Below are positions 36,050 to 49,417 of a stretch of 64,000 nt of DNA, one piece after another. The position numbers were made by a program, and so were the translations under genes. The stretch is from Hyalella azteca (Eukaryota > Arthropoda > Malacostraca > Amphipoda > Hyalellidae): NCBI RefSeq assembly GCF_000764305.2, contig NW_025939305.1:1-64000 (forward strand). The letters are read 5' to 3'. The notes beneath the pieces were generated by a model. The model saw only the letters and a list, made by a program, of their open reading frames with translations, did no database searches and was not told the DNA's origin. Position 1 is the stretch's first letter; every line of letters starts with the position of its first letter.

Positions 36050-36711
36050 CTTTCTCATCATCTTAGCTTACTGCCCCAGGAATTATTCTGGTCACCAAAA
36101 TGAATACTTCAACTCTTTGTAAATTCATCTTACAATAGAAAGAAAATGCTACAAAATTACTAACAAGTTTTCCTTCTGATAATCATTCTCTTAAAATTTT
36201 CGCACAGAGATAAATCGAGGTAGAATGTTAAAGTTAGTATTTTTTCTATTCCATAAAGAGTGAAGGAGACTAGTACCCGTAAACAATGATTGCGAAACGC
36301 ATGTAAGGAAATGTCCATCAGCCGCCAGCTATTTTAGTACTGTCGTGAAGAAACTAATTTCCAAAGAAACTCCTTAATTGATTTCCAGATGGAAACTTGG
36401 GATTTGTTTTCTGTAAGATCGTACATCAACAGACAGCGCTGTCCCGTCAGCGTTTTCTGTAAGACTTGTGAAGCTAAACCCGAAATACGCAGCCTCTAAA
36501 TCCTGCCAAAGTCTCTCACCGCACGTACTGCGAGGGCTGTTGGATGGCCAAGTTATCCCACTGCAGGCCGGTTGCCCCACGAAAATTTCCACGCTGTCCA
36601 TGGTGCGGTATGCATGCTGATTACAGAGGTTTCTAGTGCACCTCAATAAAAGTAGGTTTAGAAGCTGATAGCCCCCAAGTCTGTCTTAGAATTTTGACTT
36701 ATAATATGATT

Positions 36712-36927
36712 TTATCCATTTTTAGTTTTTCGAACTGATGATGGAGCTGGACTCCGAAACATTTTCAATATCGACATGGTGGATTTGCTTGGTGTTTTCT
36801 TCGCTTTTAAAATCCTTGTGAACGTGCGATGTAAGCAGACTGATAATATAAGTACCCCTACAAAAATCTTCAGAAGATATATACTTGTGGTTTTCATATC
36901 GATTAGGAGTGGATCAGCGACAGACAT
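36712..36927 (-). CDS. Small open frame with signal-like N-terminus
   Basis: 71 codons; from an internal Met the frame reads MKTTSIYLLKIFVGVLILSV, which looks like a signal peptide or anchor, followed by a basic, serine-rich tail ending in KTKNG. Too short and isolated to assign. It could be a first exon, a small secreted peptide, or chance. Confidence 0.12.
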   Translation of the reverse strand: MSVADPLLIDMKTTSIYLLKIFVGVLILSVCLHRTFTRILKAKKTPSKSTMSILKMFRSPAPSSVRKTKNG

Positions 36928-38186
36928 TTCAAAGCTGTAGAGTAGAATTCTAGATATTTAATTTATTATACAAACAGCTGTTTTCCAAGAAGAATTCTTC
37001 CTAAATAAGATACATACAAACTTGATAACATTATGGAAATAAACTACTTCGATTCTCTGTTTTCCAATTAAGCAGAAGTCACGACTGGTCATATACGTAT
37101 ACCCTGAGCAGTCAAGAGACGCAAATACTACTGGATCGCTTGCTAGGATATATAGGATACGTCTTCTCTGATGGTTATGACGTCTCACACAGTCCTCAAC
37201 TGATGGAGTCTTCGCCAAAACTGCTTTTCCATACCGTATCCCGAGGCCAGAAGTTCAATACCATAGCTCAGGCCATCCAAAGCAGCCAATAACTCAAAGA
37301 CATTTACTGTATCGGATGTCATGATGCTCCGTCGTGTCACTTGATCACGAGCGAGCAATTGAGCACATCAAAAAATATCAAGAGGGCTGACGAATCAAGG
37401 GATCGGCAAAACAAATAAGCAAACAAAGTAAATTAACGCTTAGTGAGGAACGAATGAATTCAAGCCTGTCAATAATCCAAAGTGGATGAATGATTGTACA
37501 TATTTTTGTTTGGTTTTGAAAAATCTTAGGCATAAATGCAGATAATTTTGACAAAATCTATTTCAAAATTAGTGCCCGTTTAAAGTGAGGAGTTTAAGAT
37601 ATTTTCAACTCACGAATAATGGACCACGTCGTGAATCCAAACAAATGGATTATAAAGCATGACCACCTCCACTGGTTTTAAAAATCAGGATTTCAGGAGC
37701 TGCATGCAGTTCTCAATTAACTGTTTTACCAGGAATGCCATTTCAATTTGGCTACGAAATCTTCCGGTAGTCCAGCACAGAATTGCTCTTCGACTTGTGT
37801 GATCATTTTTCTCGAGCCCAGAAAAAGACTTTGTTGTGGAATTATCCCATTTGTCAATATAAATAAAGTTTTCAACGTCTGAACAGAACACAACAATGAT
37901 TGGTTTATTTCCATTGTAAATTTATTTTCTTGGACCTGGGTTTTTTCTTCAAAGAAATCATTTATCAATTGATTTTGCAATATATAATACTTAAGAACTG
38001 GACCAAAAATATCTGAAAATTTACCCTGCATTCCAAGCTAATTACTAGCTTATGTCTGCTAAGCAATACGGGGATAAAATTTCTGGTAGAACTAAAAACC
38101 CAACCTAATCTTCCGAACTAAATTTTTACATTCGAACCGAAGCTGGAAAACGGCTAATGTGTGCCGCTACTTGACGATCACTACGG

Positions 38187-38246
38187 GATATTGGCAGTAA
38201 TATTAGCAGTGATTTTGGCAGCGATATTGGCAGCGATATTGGCAGT
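38187..38246. repeat. 15-bp short tandem repeat
   Basis: Units close to GATATTGGCAG(C/T) are repeated about five times with substitutions. Confidence 0.65.
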
Positions 38247-38692
38247 TATAGTGTACGGTGTTCGTATTTTAGGGTCGGTTCTTGCGGTATCACAAGGAAG
38301 TGCAGCTGAGCGTGAAATATATTGGCCAAGCAACTGAAACGTTCATTTCGTTATATCTAAGATTAAATTAAAACTTTTCATGCATTTTCTAATCAGGCAT
38401 CATTTATGTTGCTATTTGAAGCAATAAAATTATCATCTTGCAGCATGAATTATTTCGAATAATGAACTATCGCTCACAGGAGCAAAATTACAAAATTTCC
38501 TACATCGGTCAAGTTTAAAAATATACTTGTCTGGCGAAAGTTCATGTTTGATTCGATGATTTTTCACGACCTATAATATCAAAAAGAATTTGGAATATGT
38601 GACATAAACAATTTCAAAGTTTAACGTACGATCTACCAATATGTTTTTCATCCCCGGCAGGTGCTTGGGTCATCTCTCGAGGGCAATACTCT

Positions 38693-38731
38693 CATCAGAA
38701 CTACCACAAAGAAATTGTGGTAGTTCTGATG
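38693..38731. repeat. Perfect 17-base-arm hairpin with an extra half copy
   Basis: CATCAGAACTACCACAA and its exact reverse complement TTGTGGTAGTTCTGATG surround five bases. A further AACTACCACAATTTCT follows directly, so one half is present three times. It sits at the end of an exon-like open frame (38734-38950) and creates its stop codon. Confidence 0.85.
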
Positions 38732-38982
38732 AACTACCACAATTTCTGCCCTTGATAATGTCCACTGGCGACGAGCCTATATATATATCCCTCCAATAAA
38801 CATTGAACATACACTGCAACGTCTGCGTACAAATACAAGAAAATGCTTGTTGTAAAGAAGATGACTCTTCGTTCTGGGGATTGTTCAGAATGAAAACGCG
38901 TTGTAGATTGTAACGATTTCTGAAAACAAAGAATGAACAATTTGAACACAAAGTTGAGGTTATTCGAAATCAAAATTAACAA

Positions 38983-41248
38983 GTAATAAAATGATCATAC
39001 CTAACATAAGTAAATGCTCACGTACTAAATTGCTGAACAATCTAGGGCAAGTTTGGTTAAAACTGAATTATGCCTGAGCTCATCAACTCTGGTCCTACCT
39101 AAAAGGTCCCAACCTCATGTACACGAGAGAAGTATGTTCCGTAAAATTCTTTACACTTGTAATAATACAATGTTCTGACAAATCCCATGTATTGACGTAT
39201 TTTGATGAAGATTTAAAACCCCCTCTTACACTCGCCACCTATTTTTTAAGAGGGGTATTACGCTGCCCTATCAACAAATCACTAATTATTTCATATTGCA
39301 GCACATGGAATAGATTTTAACAAAACCAACTCCTTACATCAGCATAATGAACAAGAATAACAAGAACTGTGGGCAAGGTCTTCTTACATCAAAACCCCAG
39401 AAGCAAATTCCCGGGATATAAGAATATCGCAATATTATTCGTTATGCAAAATGTTGAATTCCAGTAGGAGCAAACAAGAAAATCTCAAATTCGAATACGA
39501 ATAAATCAGGAAATATTGCATTGGAATGGGAATAAATAAGTAAATTTCGAATTCGAGAAGTTAAACACTTTGGTCGCTGAACTTTACGGTGAAATTCTCC
39601 GAAGCCAAAGTTCTGCTGCGGCTTGCTGCGCGGGTCATGGCAATTATTTGCTCATAACTCTGAAACGTGCGAGGACTTCGAGGGAATTGAGTAAGTTCCG
39701 TAATTAATGTGTTTATTGCCATTCAAATTAGTGCACCGAAGTGCGGACAACTGAACTTGTTGAAATATTGGGGGAATTACTTTTTCTCCAGCCGGAGTAT
39801 TACAAATAAAATGCGTATTTACCAAATCTAACAGTTGTTTGAAGAGGAAATGGCAATTATCGAAGATTTTATAGATCCTTCTGCGTGATTAAACGACATT
39901 TGAAAACCATAAGAAATAAAATTACTAAAATTAACCAGGTATCCCAACAAATTGCACTAAATTTTTGAGATGAACCAATATTGTTCCAGAATTTTTTTTC
40001 CTACAATATAACAGATGAAATCAGTAGAAAATTTCCATTCAAATTCGAAAAAAAGTATATAAAAAGATTTTGCTTTTGTGCATGTTATTTTAGATTTTGT
40101 ATGCCATTCATTGACTGTTCTGTGCCATACAGTTTTTAGTAAGCAACGACAATGAATACAAGAAAACATATATGAGGAAAAGGTACAATATATTAATGAA
40201 GTAACGGCATATGAACCGAAGATAATCAGTTAATAGAGAAATAAACACATAAATAAACTAACCCCAAAACTGTAAAGGCAGCGGTATTCCTCTACAAATA
40301 ATTCAGGCGCATACGAAGTAGCCTAGTTCACAAAACTACTTCTATTTGGCAAAATCCAGCGAACAGGATAATAAAAAATTGTTTCATACAAACGGAATTA
40401 TAATCTGCGTATACAGAGGATCGATCTATTAATGCGTAGTAGAAACGGCAAAAATAGATCAGTGATCGACTATGAATCCTCGATAAGCTTAACAAACGGA
40501 ACAAATATGAGTAAAACTGTGAGAAAAAGTATGAAGTCGGAAGTTAAAGCTGCATAACTTGGCATGAAAGTACAAATGAGCTTGTGGATTTGTGACAGAA
40601 AGAATCTCACAGAATATTGCAGAACTGAACCACCGTTTCCAGGTTGTCAAAATGATTCATTTCGACCGATGGTCGAAAAGTGTCAAGAAATGGAACTGCT
40701 TCTCGGTATCATTAAAGTGTCGAAAAGTTTCACAATCGAAAAGTCGATTATTCGGTTAAAATCTCAGATTATATGATCATTCTGTTACATGATTGCTCGT
40801 CAACTGAGGAAAAAATAGATCTCATGTCTCCCTGTGCGCATTTATCGAGGCTCATATGTCAATCTTCATCTAAAGGTCCGAATTGAACAAAATATATCGA
40901 AGAGTATGAATGAAAAATCGACATGAACAAATTGGATTCATTATCGACACACATCGATTGAATTTATTTATTTATTATGAAGACAGCTCCAACAAAATAA
41001 TTCACTCCCAGCACAGACTGAAAAATTTTTTTTAATTTATTGAGATATTAGAAAAGAGTTTATGTTTAATCGAAAGAAATTTGGTTTAAGAAAATATGCA
41101 AGTCGCAATAGTGTTTTCGAAAAATGCATATTGAGGTATGTTCAAGAGAGCGCAAATGAGACTAAGTTAACGATGGCACTGAGGTAAAGAGGAAAAAAAT
41201 ATCATCTCACTTTTTTATCAATAACTCCCTTCCTAACTCTGAGAAAAC
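38983..41248. other. No gene seen
   Basis: AT-rich sequence with only short open frames on both strands (for example 39957-40169 minus and 40564-40776 plus), none with a recognisable domain or splice context. Confidence 0.5.
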
Positions 41249-41393
41249 CTTGCGATAGAATAATATCTTGTATTAAATCTTGCGGTAGAATAATATCTTG
41301 TATTAAATCTTGCGGTAGAATAATATCTTGTATTAAATCTTGCGGTAGAATAATATCTTGTAGTAAATCTTGCGATAGAATAGTAATAATTTT
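41249..41393. repeat. 30-bp minisatellite, five units
   Basis: Units of CTTGCGGTAGAATAATATCT plus TGTATTAAAT recur at 41249, 41279, 41309, 41339 and 41369. The middle units are identical; the first and last have CGATAG instead of CGGTAG. Confidence 0.92.
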
Positions 41394-43352
41394 CTTGCGA
41401 AAATTTTCGTATCGAAACTAATTAATTTCATGAATTTATAGCACAAACAGAGAAAGAAAATTCACCGCTGTCACTTCGATTTTTAATGCAATAATATAGA
41501 TAATACTCATTACAAGAGAAAACATCTTCAATTAGGTGATGGAGCAGCATTTATAAACTCGATTTTTGCTTGGTCTTATTTTTGATCTATTGATGAGTAA
41601 ATAAAAATGACACTGAGTGATTATTACACCTCCGTAATTCCTCAGACACTCGTAAGAAATCAATTAATCTTATCGATAAATTTCAAATTTCATAAATTCT
41701 CCAGACAATATACCAACTTCATCAAGATAAAAATATATTTTTCAACAAATTGCCTCTTCCGGAATTAAATTATTTCGCAACAAAATCCGAAAATTTCTTT
41801 GAGTATCAAATTAAATGCCGAAATGATAATGACAAAGTAGCGTCTTGAACCAATTTGATCAATGACATTAATTTTACAAATTTTAATGAATGGAACCTTC
41901 GGGACAGAGAGTAAAGACCTGCAACGACCGATGCCTCGCCCTCATGATTGTGATGTTGCTGTATAGGAAAACATTATTAATAATAGTTAAGCATTTATCT
42001 AAAAAATGATACATTATTAATTGAAGTTTATCTAAAGTTAATCTAAAAAATTACACCGCGTATATATATCATGAGAGCCAATTGCACGAATGAATTGATT
42101 TATAAATATAAATAAAGCTCTATCTGGACTCGAATGAACCAACTGCTTGTGATACCTACGACAATAGTTGTAACAAAAGTACGTCATTTTCGAATCGAAA
42201 AATTTGCGCTCCTTTTTGTGGTAATAACTTAGTCGATGGAGAAGTCGCGGCGACGCCTCTGTATCCCGTTAAATTCTTTCCATTCTATCATCAGTAATAA
42301 GTTATGAAGCAAAAACTATATAATACTCCGTAACTGAAACAAAATTGCCAAGTAATCCTTAAACTGAGCCACTAGACGGCCCGCCGCTCAAGAGCTTCTC
42401 TCCGCTTAGCCTTGATGGCATAAAATGAACCACCACCGAAAAAGTACGGCAAGAAATCTCTAGCTAGAATTTAATATCTTTTTTATTTGACATTAGTTTC
42501 TTCTTGAGTTGTGCAGATCCTTGGCTCGTAAATAGCATTATACTTGATACTGAGAGTTACAAGGCGTTGTATCGATTCTAATACAAGAGTGATCGCTTGG
42601 GTAGTAAACTGGCGTTGTACCTCGATCTGTAATGATTATATATTAATTATATATTACATTACATTACTATTACATATACCAAAATTCTGATTAGCATGCT
42701 TGTAATTTAGCTTAATTTATATCATTTATCATAATGCTGCATTACCTATCTTATATCTACGAATGAAATCACCCGCATTTAATCTCACGAGACCGTTTTA
42801 ATAAGTGTATACCTTTCTCGGCAAATGATTATGGTGTCTAAGCACTGATGTTCTGATTGGAAAATATGCCAGTCGCAACCGTTGAGTTATCGTTTATTTA
42901 TGAAATTAATCGTTGATTTATGAAATAGTTTTTATCTCATAATTTCTGTGGCCCTTCGTAGGCAGTATAGGCGCATATCATCGCTTGTTCGCCTAAACTT
43001 ATATTTTTAATCGTGAAGTTTAAACATAATTTCATGTTTTAAAAACCAGATTTTAGTTCAGTTCATGATCGAGAGTGAGTGTCAGACAATAATGCTTATA
43101 AACAATCGGATAGTAATTCGTTGGGGGATTGACCCAACCTACTAGATTGCATGATACCGGTGAGTTCAAAACATTACCGCAGTCTGTTATAAAAATTTGC
43201 ACAAAATTTTAATTTAGTTTCGAATTTTTTATTTGATTAATTAGATGAGTGTAGTTCGTAGTAGTAGATGAGTGTAGTGTAGGAAATTTCAAGGCTGATC
43301 AAATCAATAATTAATTAAAAATTTAAATACAATGTATTATGTGATTGCGTAA
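41394..43352. other. No gene seen
   Basis: AT-rich, with no open frame of note and no recognisable repeat. Confidence 0.5.
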
Positions 43353-43353
43353 N
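43353..43353. other. Single-base assembly gap before the 154-bp repeat
   Basis: GCGTAA, 'n', then GGCTTAGAG. The join falls exactly at the start of a repeat unit, so collapse of further units is likely. Confidence 0.85.
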
Positions 43354-43690
43354 GGCTTAGAGCGATCAAGATAAGGATAACGTATTACCGTTGAATGAAT
43401 GATGAGTCCGACTAGAATAAACTTTGCTCGTACCCTACTTTTTCGAAAGCGTTCCTCATTTCCCTCTGTTCACCGTTTGAACAAATAATAAAACCCATTT
43501 TTTGTCAGGCTTAGAGCGATCAAGATATGGATAACGTATTACCGTTGAATGAATGATGAGTCCGACTAGGATAAACTTTGCTCGTACCCTACTTTTCCGA
43601 CAGCGTTCCACTTTTCTCTCTGTTCACCGCTTGAACAAAAAATATGCCCTGCTTGAGATGCGATATTATGCAGCGGTGAGGTTTTGTTGA
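43354..43690. repeat. 154-bp satellite-like tandem repeat, two units after a gap
   Basis: GGCTTAGAGCGATCAAGATA starts at 43354 and 43508, a 154-base period; the second unit is cut off after about 43640. An 'n' at 43353 directly precedes the first unit, so more units may have been collapsed. A third unit lies at 45119-45230. Shared blocks include GTATTACCGTTGAATGAATG and CTTTGCTCGTACCCTA. Confidence 0.85.
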
Positions 43691-45118
43691 AATGCAGCGG
43701 CGACGCTATAACAAAATTCTCACGGTAACGCCGTGAGACAGACTGACTGATACTGAGTCTCTTGTATATAAATCAGAAAATTAAAAATAAATTTTGTGTA
43801 ACACGCAATAATGCTAAAAAACCCTATTTAAAGTTGGTACCGGGTTAAAATGCTACGAAAATCCTTGAAAAATTGATGAAGCCCTACTGATTCCTATTCA
43901 CACCTCGGCACTCTGGTTCGATGTAGTATTATTTTCACGAATTATCAAGTATTATCTTAATCTCAAATAATAGGACGAGGCTACAGAAAAAAATAATAGG
44001 TTCATTAAATAAATTCAAAATTTTAATACTAATATGATAGAGCCTGAAGTTGTAACAGAAATCAGAAATACAGATAAACACTGGCCAACAATATCAAAAT
44101 AAAAAAATCTTCTTCGACTCATCCAAATATCTATCTAACTTACATGTACTAGGAATCAGACGGTAAATATATTTAAAATTAATTAATGCCACTTGAACGA
44201 CAGTAAATTTATTACCATCGAGGATCACAGGTATCGTCACTGTTTATGTACGGTCTACAGCCGAAGGTACGAAGTATAGAAATATTATATTCAACAACCC
44301 CTTCCCCAACTCGATACCCAGGGCCAACCATGAGAAGCCATGATGAGATACAATGCGACAAATCACTGAAATTTTTCTCGATTCTCTGTCAAAAACAATA
44401 ATAATTCCTGGAGCACCTATGGCGTATGCGTCTGGTCTCGTGTGAAATTTTTAAATGACATATCAAGTGTGGCGCTAGAAATTACGTGTTAACTAAAAGA
44501 GTAGGGTAGGAAAACTTCTAGCATTATCCCTATTCTGAGGCGATAGCTTTCATATTTGTGCATAAAGTGAAAGTTATTCTGAGAATTGCTAAACATGATG
44601 GTTGCAATCGAATGTCGAAAATACAATTCTTTTAAATTTATAAGCTATTTTTTACGAATGCAAGCCAGGCTGAAATCATGAGTTTTCTCCAATATTAATT
44701 TTTATCTAAAATATTCTGCCACGACATTGTAAGTAGAATTTACCGATAAAATGATTAAATTAAGATTAACCGACTTAAAAGAACGTTGATTAACGGAAAT
44801 TTTCAGATGTTCGCTGAATAGAAATGCGACATTGTGAGAATTTTCCTTATTTTTCGGTCGCAGGATTTATTTCTACGAATGGCTGCACATAAAGAACTAC
44901 ACGTAAAATATAAGTTTGTGTAATTTTTTCATTATGATTGAAATTTACACGACTCGTTCGCTTAATTGAAGGTCATTATTGTAACATGAATAAAGATGAT
45001 GTAAGCTCTAAAGCTTTACTTATACATTTCTTCGCTGCGCTATCTTTTCAGTTCAGAATTTTATAACATCTTAACAAAACCAGTGTCAATAATACGCTAC
45101 AAAATACTCTGCAATATT
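43691..45118. other. No gene seen, between repeat units
   Basis: AT-rich spacer flanked on both sides by the 154-bp repeat. No domain is visible in any frame. It might be the inside of a composite element bounded by the repeats, but nothing in it shows this. Confidence 0.45.
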
Positions 45119-45230
45119 TGAAATAATAAAACCCATTTTTTGTCAGGCTTAGAGCGATCAAGATATGGATAACGTATTACCGTTGAATGAATGATGAGTC
45201 CGACTAGAATAAACTTTGCTCGTACCCTAA
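45119..45230. repeat. Third unit of the 154-bp repeat
   Basis: The sequence from AAATAATAAAACCCATTTTT through CTCGTACCCTA matches 43484-43591 closely, then diverges into CpG-containing sequence (45231-45320). The frame 45191-45463 starts inside this repeat and is not taken as a gene. Confidence 0.85.
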
Positions 45231-45463
45231 GACCTGGAGGCAGTGAGACTCTAAGTGACGCCTGCCTCGCCAGCGCCGCGCTTCCAGAGTTGCTGTGTGT
45301 GCGTCTTTCTATATGTTCATGGTGGTATGTGTTTTTACCTGCTGGCGTAGTGAGGGCATCAGTTAGAATAAATAATTTTCGTTGGATTTATCTATGGACG
45401 TTATGTATGTTCGGTTGTATTCGTTATTTATATTATAAGTTTGAAGGCCTAATTCTTGCTTAA

Positions 45464-48400
45464 CATCTTATGTTGTTGCAGGTTTTTGTATGTATTTCCC
45501 ATTGAATTTTTTTCTTTCAATCTTGTCATGCAGTTGACGCTTGAGATAATTAGTTAGATAATTAATAGCAAGATTTAAAATTTAATGGTATTAATTTTAT
45601 TTTATTTTTATTATTTAATTAATTAATTAATTCCATTTAATTTCTGTTGTATTTTGTATAATAGACATTTGTATTTTGTTGGATAAGATTTGCGGAACAT
45701 TTTAGGATATGTCGCACACGTCATATACGTTCCGGGGTACTTTGAGTGGAAAATTTATGCCGATCTAAATCTGATTAAGTTTTTTTATTTTTTTTTTCAC
45801 GCAAATGCTGCAAGAATTATGATATCCATCCAATTACGAAATATCCAAATAATTTACGACGAAGTAAGTTAGGCTGATAGCCGGCAAACTGCAGGGGTTA
45901 AAATTAGTCACTCAAAGGTTGACCACTGGACTCGAAGCGTTGCTATTTCGGCGCTTCCAAGCGTTGCTATTATATATGCTTCCAAGCCGCAGCGCATTGA
46001 CCGGACGCGGTCATCAGATTTTCATTCGAAGGGTCAGCGTAGTGAGAAATAAATATTTATTTTTGGAGACGTGGAGTCAAAAATCCGCAAAGCCGGCTTT
46101 AAAATTAGAAATATTATTTAACTAATGATGACACATTGCGTGAAATTCTGATCAAATGTGACGAATGATCTGACTTTCTTACTTGTATAAATCTAAAATA
46201 TCGATGATTTTTGTTGTTATTCGGAAGTTCTTTTATATTAAACTGCTTTTTTCGCTTAATATTTTAATTTGATTTGTATCAATTTTAAGTGTGTGCGTTT
46301 ACTTGTTTCTGTTTAATGTAATTAACTGTATAAATGATAACTTTCCGAATTTAACTTGGATCGACCACAAACCCGAGATAAATTTCAATTTTCCATTTGA
46401 GCAATAATAACAGAAATATCGAGTATGTGGGTCTAGTTGTTCATGAATTAGGCAATTAACCAATATCTGCCATAAATAAATATGGATATCAATAGAAGTC
46501 GTCAAATTAGCGTATTATCCAACTGCGCAGTGATGGTGGGTATTTAATTTATGTTGCTTAGTCGCTTCCGAATTTGGCAACAAGCGATAACTGTCGAAAA
46601 TTAACTTTGATCTATTCCAAATTAGATAAATATATTAAATTCATAAATGCGCTAGAAGTAGGTTAATTCTCCAGCTGGACAGTGAAATAAACAATTTCAG
46701 TTATGTGGCTTAAGCCGTCACATAATTACTCAAATTAACCGATATCACCAAATTCACCAAAATCTGAATCATTGCCAAATTCGAGAAATTTATTAATTTC
46801 AGAATTTTTCGATTATTGTAATTGTTTAAGGTATGTGGGTTTATTCGTTTTTAAATTACAATCCATTACGGCTCCTTCATTCCGTCATCAGAATATACCC
46901 CAGTTTATCTACCTACATTCCTCGTCACAGTCACCACAGTCTGCGCAGGGCTGCAGAATATCATTGGACGAAATTCCTCGTCGTATGCTGCAGGGCAATT
47001 TTTAGTCCTTAAAGATTTTTCTCTAAGGATCAACGAAAAACAGAAAGTAACAGTGAATGATAAATATATTTTATAAATTAACATTTTGTTCAGGTCAGAT
47101 TTGAACTGAGCGGTTTAATAATCCCAAATTTTAAACGTCCTGGTAAATGTTCAGAATTTATTTCCTGTTCATTTACGAAGAGAGTATGAGATCATTGATC
47201 TCGGTCGAACCTCATATCGAAATGTTATTTCCTGACAAACATTCGAAGACTTGATAAGTAATGTGTAACAAGAGAATATTTATATTACTTCCATAAAATC
47301 TTGTGTTTCGATTAAATGAAAAAAATACGTATTATGAAAATGTTGATTATTATTGAACGTTGTTTCTGTGCAAAAATGATTCACTTGCTGAATAACAAAA
47401 TTCGTTATTTGCCTATGACTATTCATATTTTTATTACTTTTTTATTGTTTTTTTTTTCTGGTTAATGAGTTTTTTTAACCTGTATTTGAATGCACTTTCC
47501 ATCTTGCGAGTCCCTCAATTTTCCTTCAGTTACCCTAGTTTTAAAGACAGCCCTAAAATCTACCCTTACTTCTCTATAAAACTTTCGTGATTGCGCCTCA
47601 ACGAAATTACGGTTAGAAATAAATCCTTTAAAGAGCCATCACTTCGGCTAATGGCCATTTTACGGAGGTCTGTTTTAAGCTTTTCCTTATATCCGTGAAG
47701 GAGGAATATATTCTTCGTGAATGTTTTGAAGCAATTAAACGTTGATCTCGTCCCTTTGGATCTCACTTAAAAACAATACGCACGTGAGACAGTAACTGTA
47801 GAAACTCGGCGTTGCGACCGAGGTCTGAATTTTTTCATAAGTATGTTTTCTACAAATTAAAATGCTTCTAAAAACACCTGTTTAAAATTTGTTATCGGAT
47901 TGGAATATAGGATTATTGCTCACTTTTTACTAGAATATGATGTTCCAATATTTGTGTTAGTGTTGCGTAATGTCAATTAAGCAAAGTTCTGAAGCATATC
48001 GATGAACACTCGATTGAAACAATGGATTTTGCAGAGAAAATGTTCATTTGATGGCTTGACTTTTTCCTGTGAGGATAACTTTATATGATAAATAATTTAA
48101 TTCTAAATGCGAAAAATTCGTTAATTTTTTATTTTTCAGCATTTGATGAAATCTAATGGAGCTTGATTAAGGAATAAATTTCATCGTTCAAACAAGCTCA
48201 GAATGTTATTTTACCATATTAGATGTCTGCATAAATCAGAAATTGGCGATCAATTGAAATGATTGGTAAGCATACTTGGCGGTAATATTCATGAGTAAAC
48301 AGTGGCAACCACGTATGCGTATAACTCCAAATGAGTGTAGCATTTTTTTTTCATTAAAACTTAATTTAAAATATATGGAGAGCATATTTAGCCGCTTTGA

Positions 48401-49417
48401 TGAGCCTCGATTCAACTACTACGTATTGGAAATTCGACATGCAAATGAACACTGAACAAATTATGAATGTTTTGTGATTACATTAACCTTTCAAATGACT
48501 TGAAAATTTTGCAAAAAGCTTTGGCCTGAACTACAGGATTAGCAAGTTCTCTTTCAACTTTGCCCAAGAATATTCAAGTAGTATTAGTATTAAATTATTA
48601 ATATTTGATGGCCGAAGGTCGACCGTTAAAAGTCTTCCGGTAACCCAACCAAACCCGCTCGGTTGGGAATCGTACGACACACCATGCAGCTTATTGCTTT
48701 ATTGCTCAGACTCGCTTCGCTTCTCATTTCTCCATTGAGCAAATTTGGTAATTTTTTGAATTGGGGTATTGGATAATGATTAATTTACACTTATTCCATA
48801 TGAAGTTCGGTTATCTAGTTCACAAGCATTTTTTCCTTGCTTCGATTATTCCTGCTTCTGAATTCTGCGTTTCACTCCCACGTGTTTTATAGTTCAAGGT
48901 TCAATTCAAGTTCATTAATAGTTTTCATTCTCTAATTCTACGTTATATTTAAACTCTAACATCATCCAAGCGTTAAATTCATTAGCACCATCGTTATATT
49001 TTTCAGTCAATAAGGTGAGCTTTAACGCCTTGAGGTGAAAAGGGAAGAATTTGCTTTAATTGTATCAGTTCTGATTTCCTAAAGTTCATTAAAAAAACAA
49101 TTGGTCAATGAATCCCAGAAAATATCATCTCTGATCCGTTAAATTCTTTTTGCCTGATCTTTGCCTTGATCAGAAGTTCCAGGTAAACTTGAATATGCTC
49201 CAAGAATAATATTAGTTTATTTAAATAATGTATGTATGTAAACCAGTATACATGATTAATTTTTTACTTATACCGACATCTGGATTGAAATTCTTGGTTC
49301 AATTATGATTATCAATGCTCTTTATTTAAAAATGCATTATACGCATCAAATGTAAAAGAATAATGCACTAAAATATCTTAGATAAATCCAGTCTGGAAGC
49401 GTTCGACGCTATCGGCT
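45464..49417. other. No gene seen
   Basis: AT-rich sequence with short frames only. 45540-45640 is a very AT-rich tract with TTAATTAATTAATTAATT. Nothing is recognisable as an exon. Confidence 0.5.

Larger units (their letters stand above)
36536..38982 (-). other. Scattered exon-like segments, gene unresolved
   Basis: Several minus-strand pieces look protein-like but could not be joined. 38734-38950 lies after an acceptor TTGTTTTCAG and reads IFFTTSIFLYLYADVAVYVQ, a membrane-type stretch. 37726-38031 contains QNQLINDFFEEKTQVQENKF. About 37609-37675 reads EVVMLYNPFVWIHDVVHYS before a GTGAGT donor. 37230-37320 reads MTSDTVNVFELLAALDGL. 36536-36625 ends at a GTGAGA donor. They might belong to one multi-exon membrane protein, possibly a chemoreceptor, but phases and family are not established. 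Confidence 0.2.

Noticed and set aside
35709..36122. 137-codon plus-strand open frame
   Set aside because: Its first third is a 16-bp minisatellite read in rotating frames, and the rest crosses a perfect hairpin.
36374..36646. 90-codon minus-strand frame with MDSVEIFVGQPACSG
   Set aside because: A GTGAGA donor lies inside it and two other frames are open across the same bases, so no frame can be preferred as a standalone gene.
45191..45463. 90-codon plus-strand open frame with high-GC middle
   Set aside because: Its start lies in the 154-bp repeat, and the product shows no recognisable protein.
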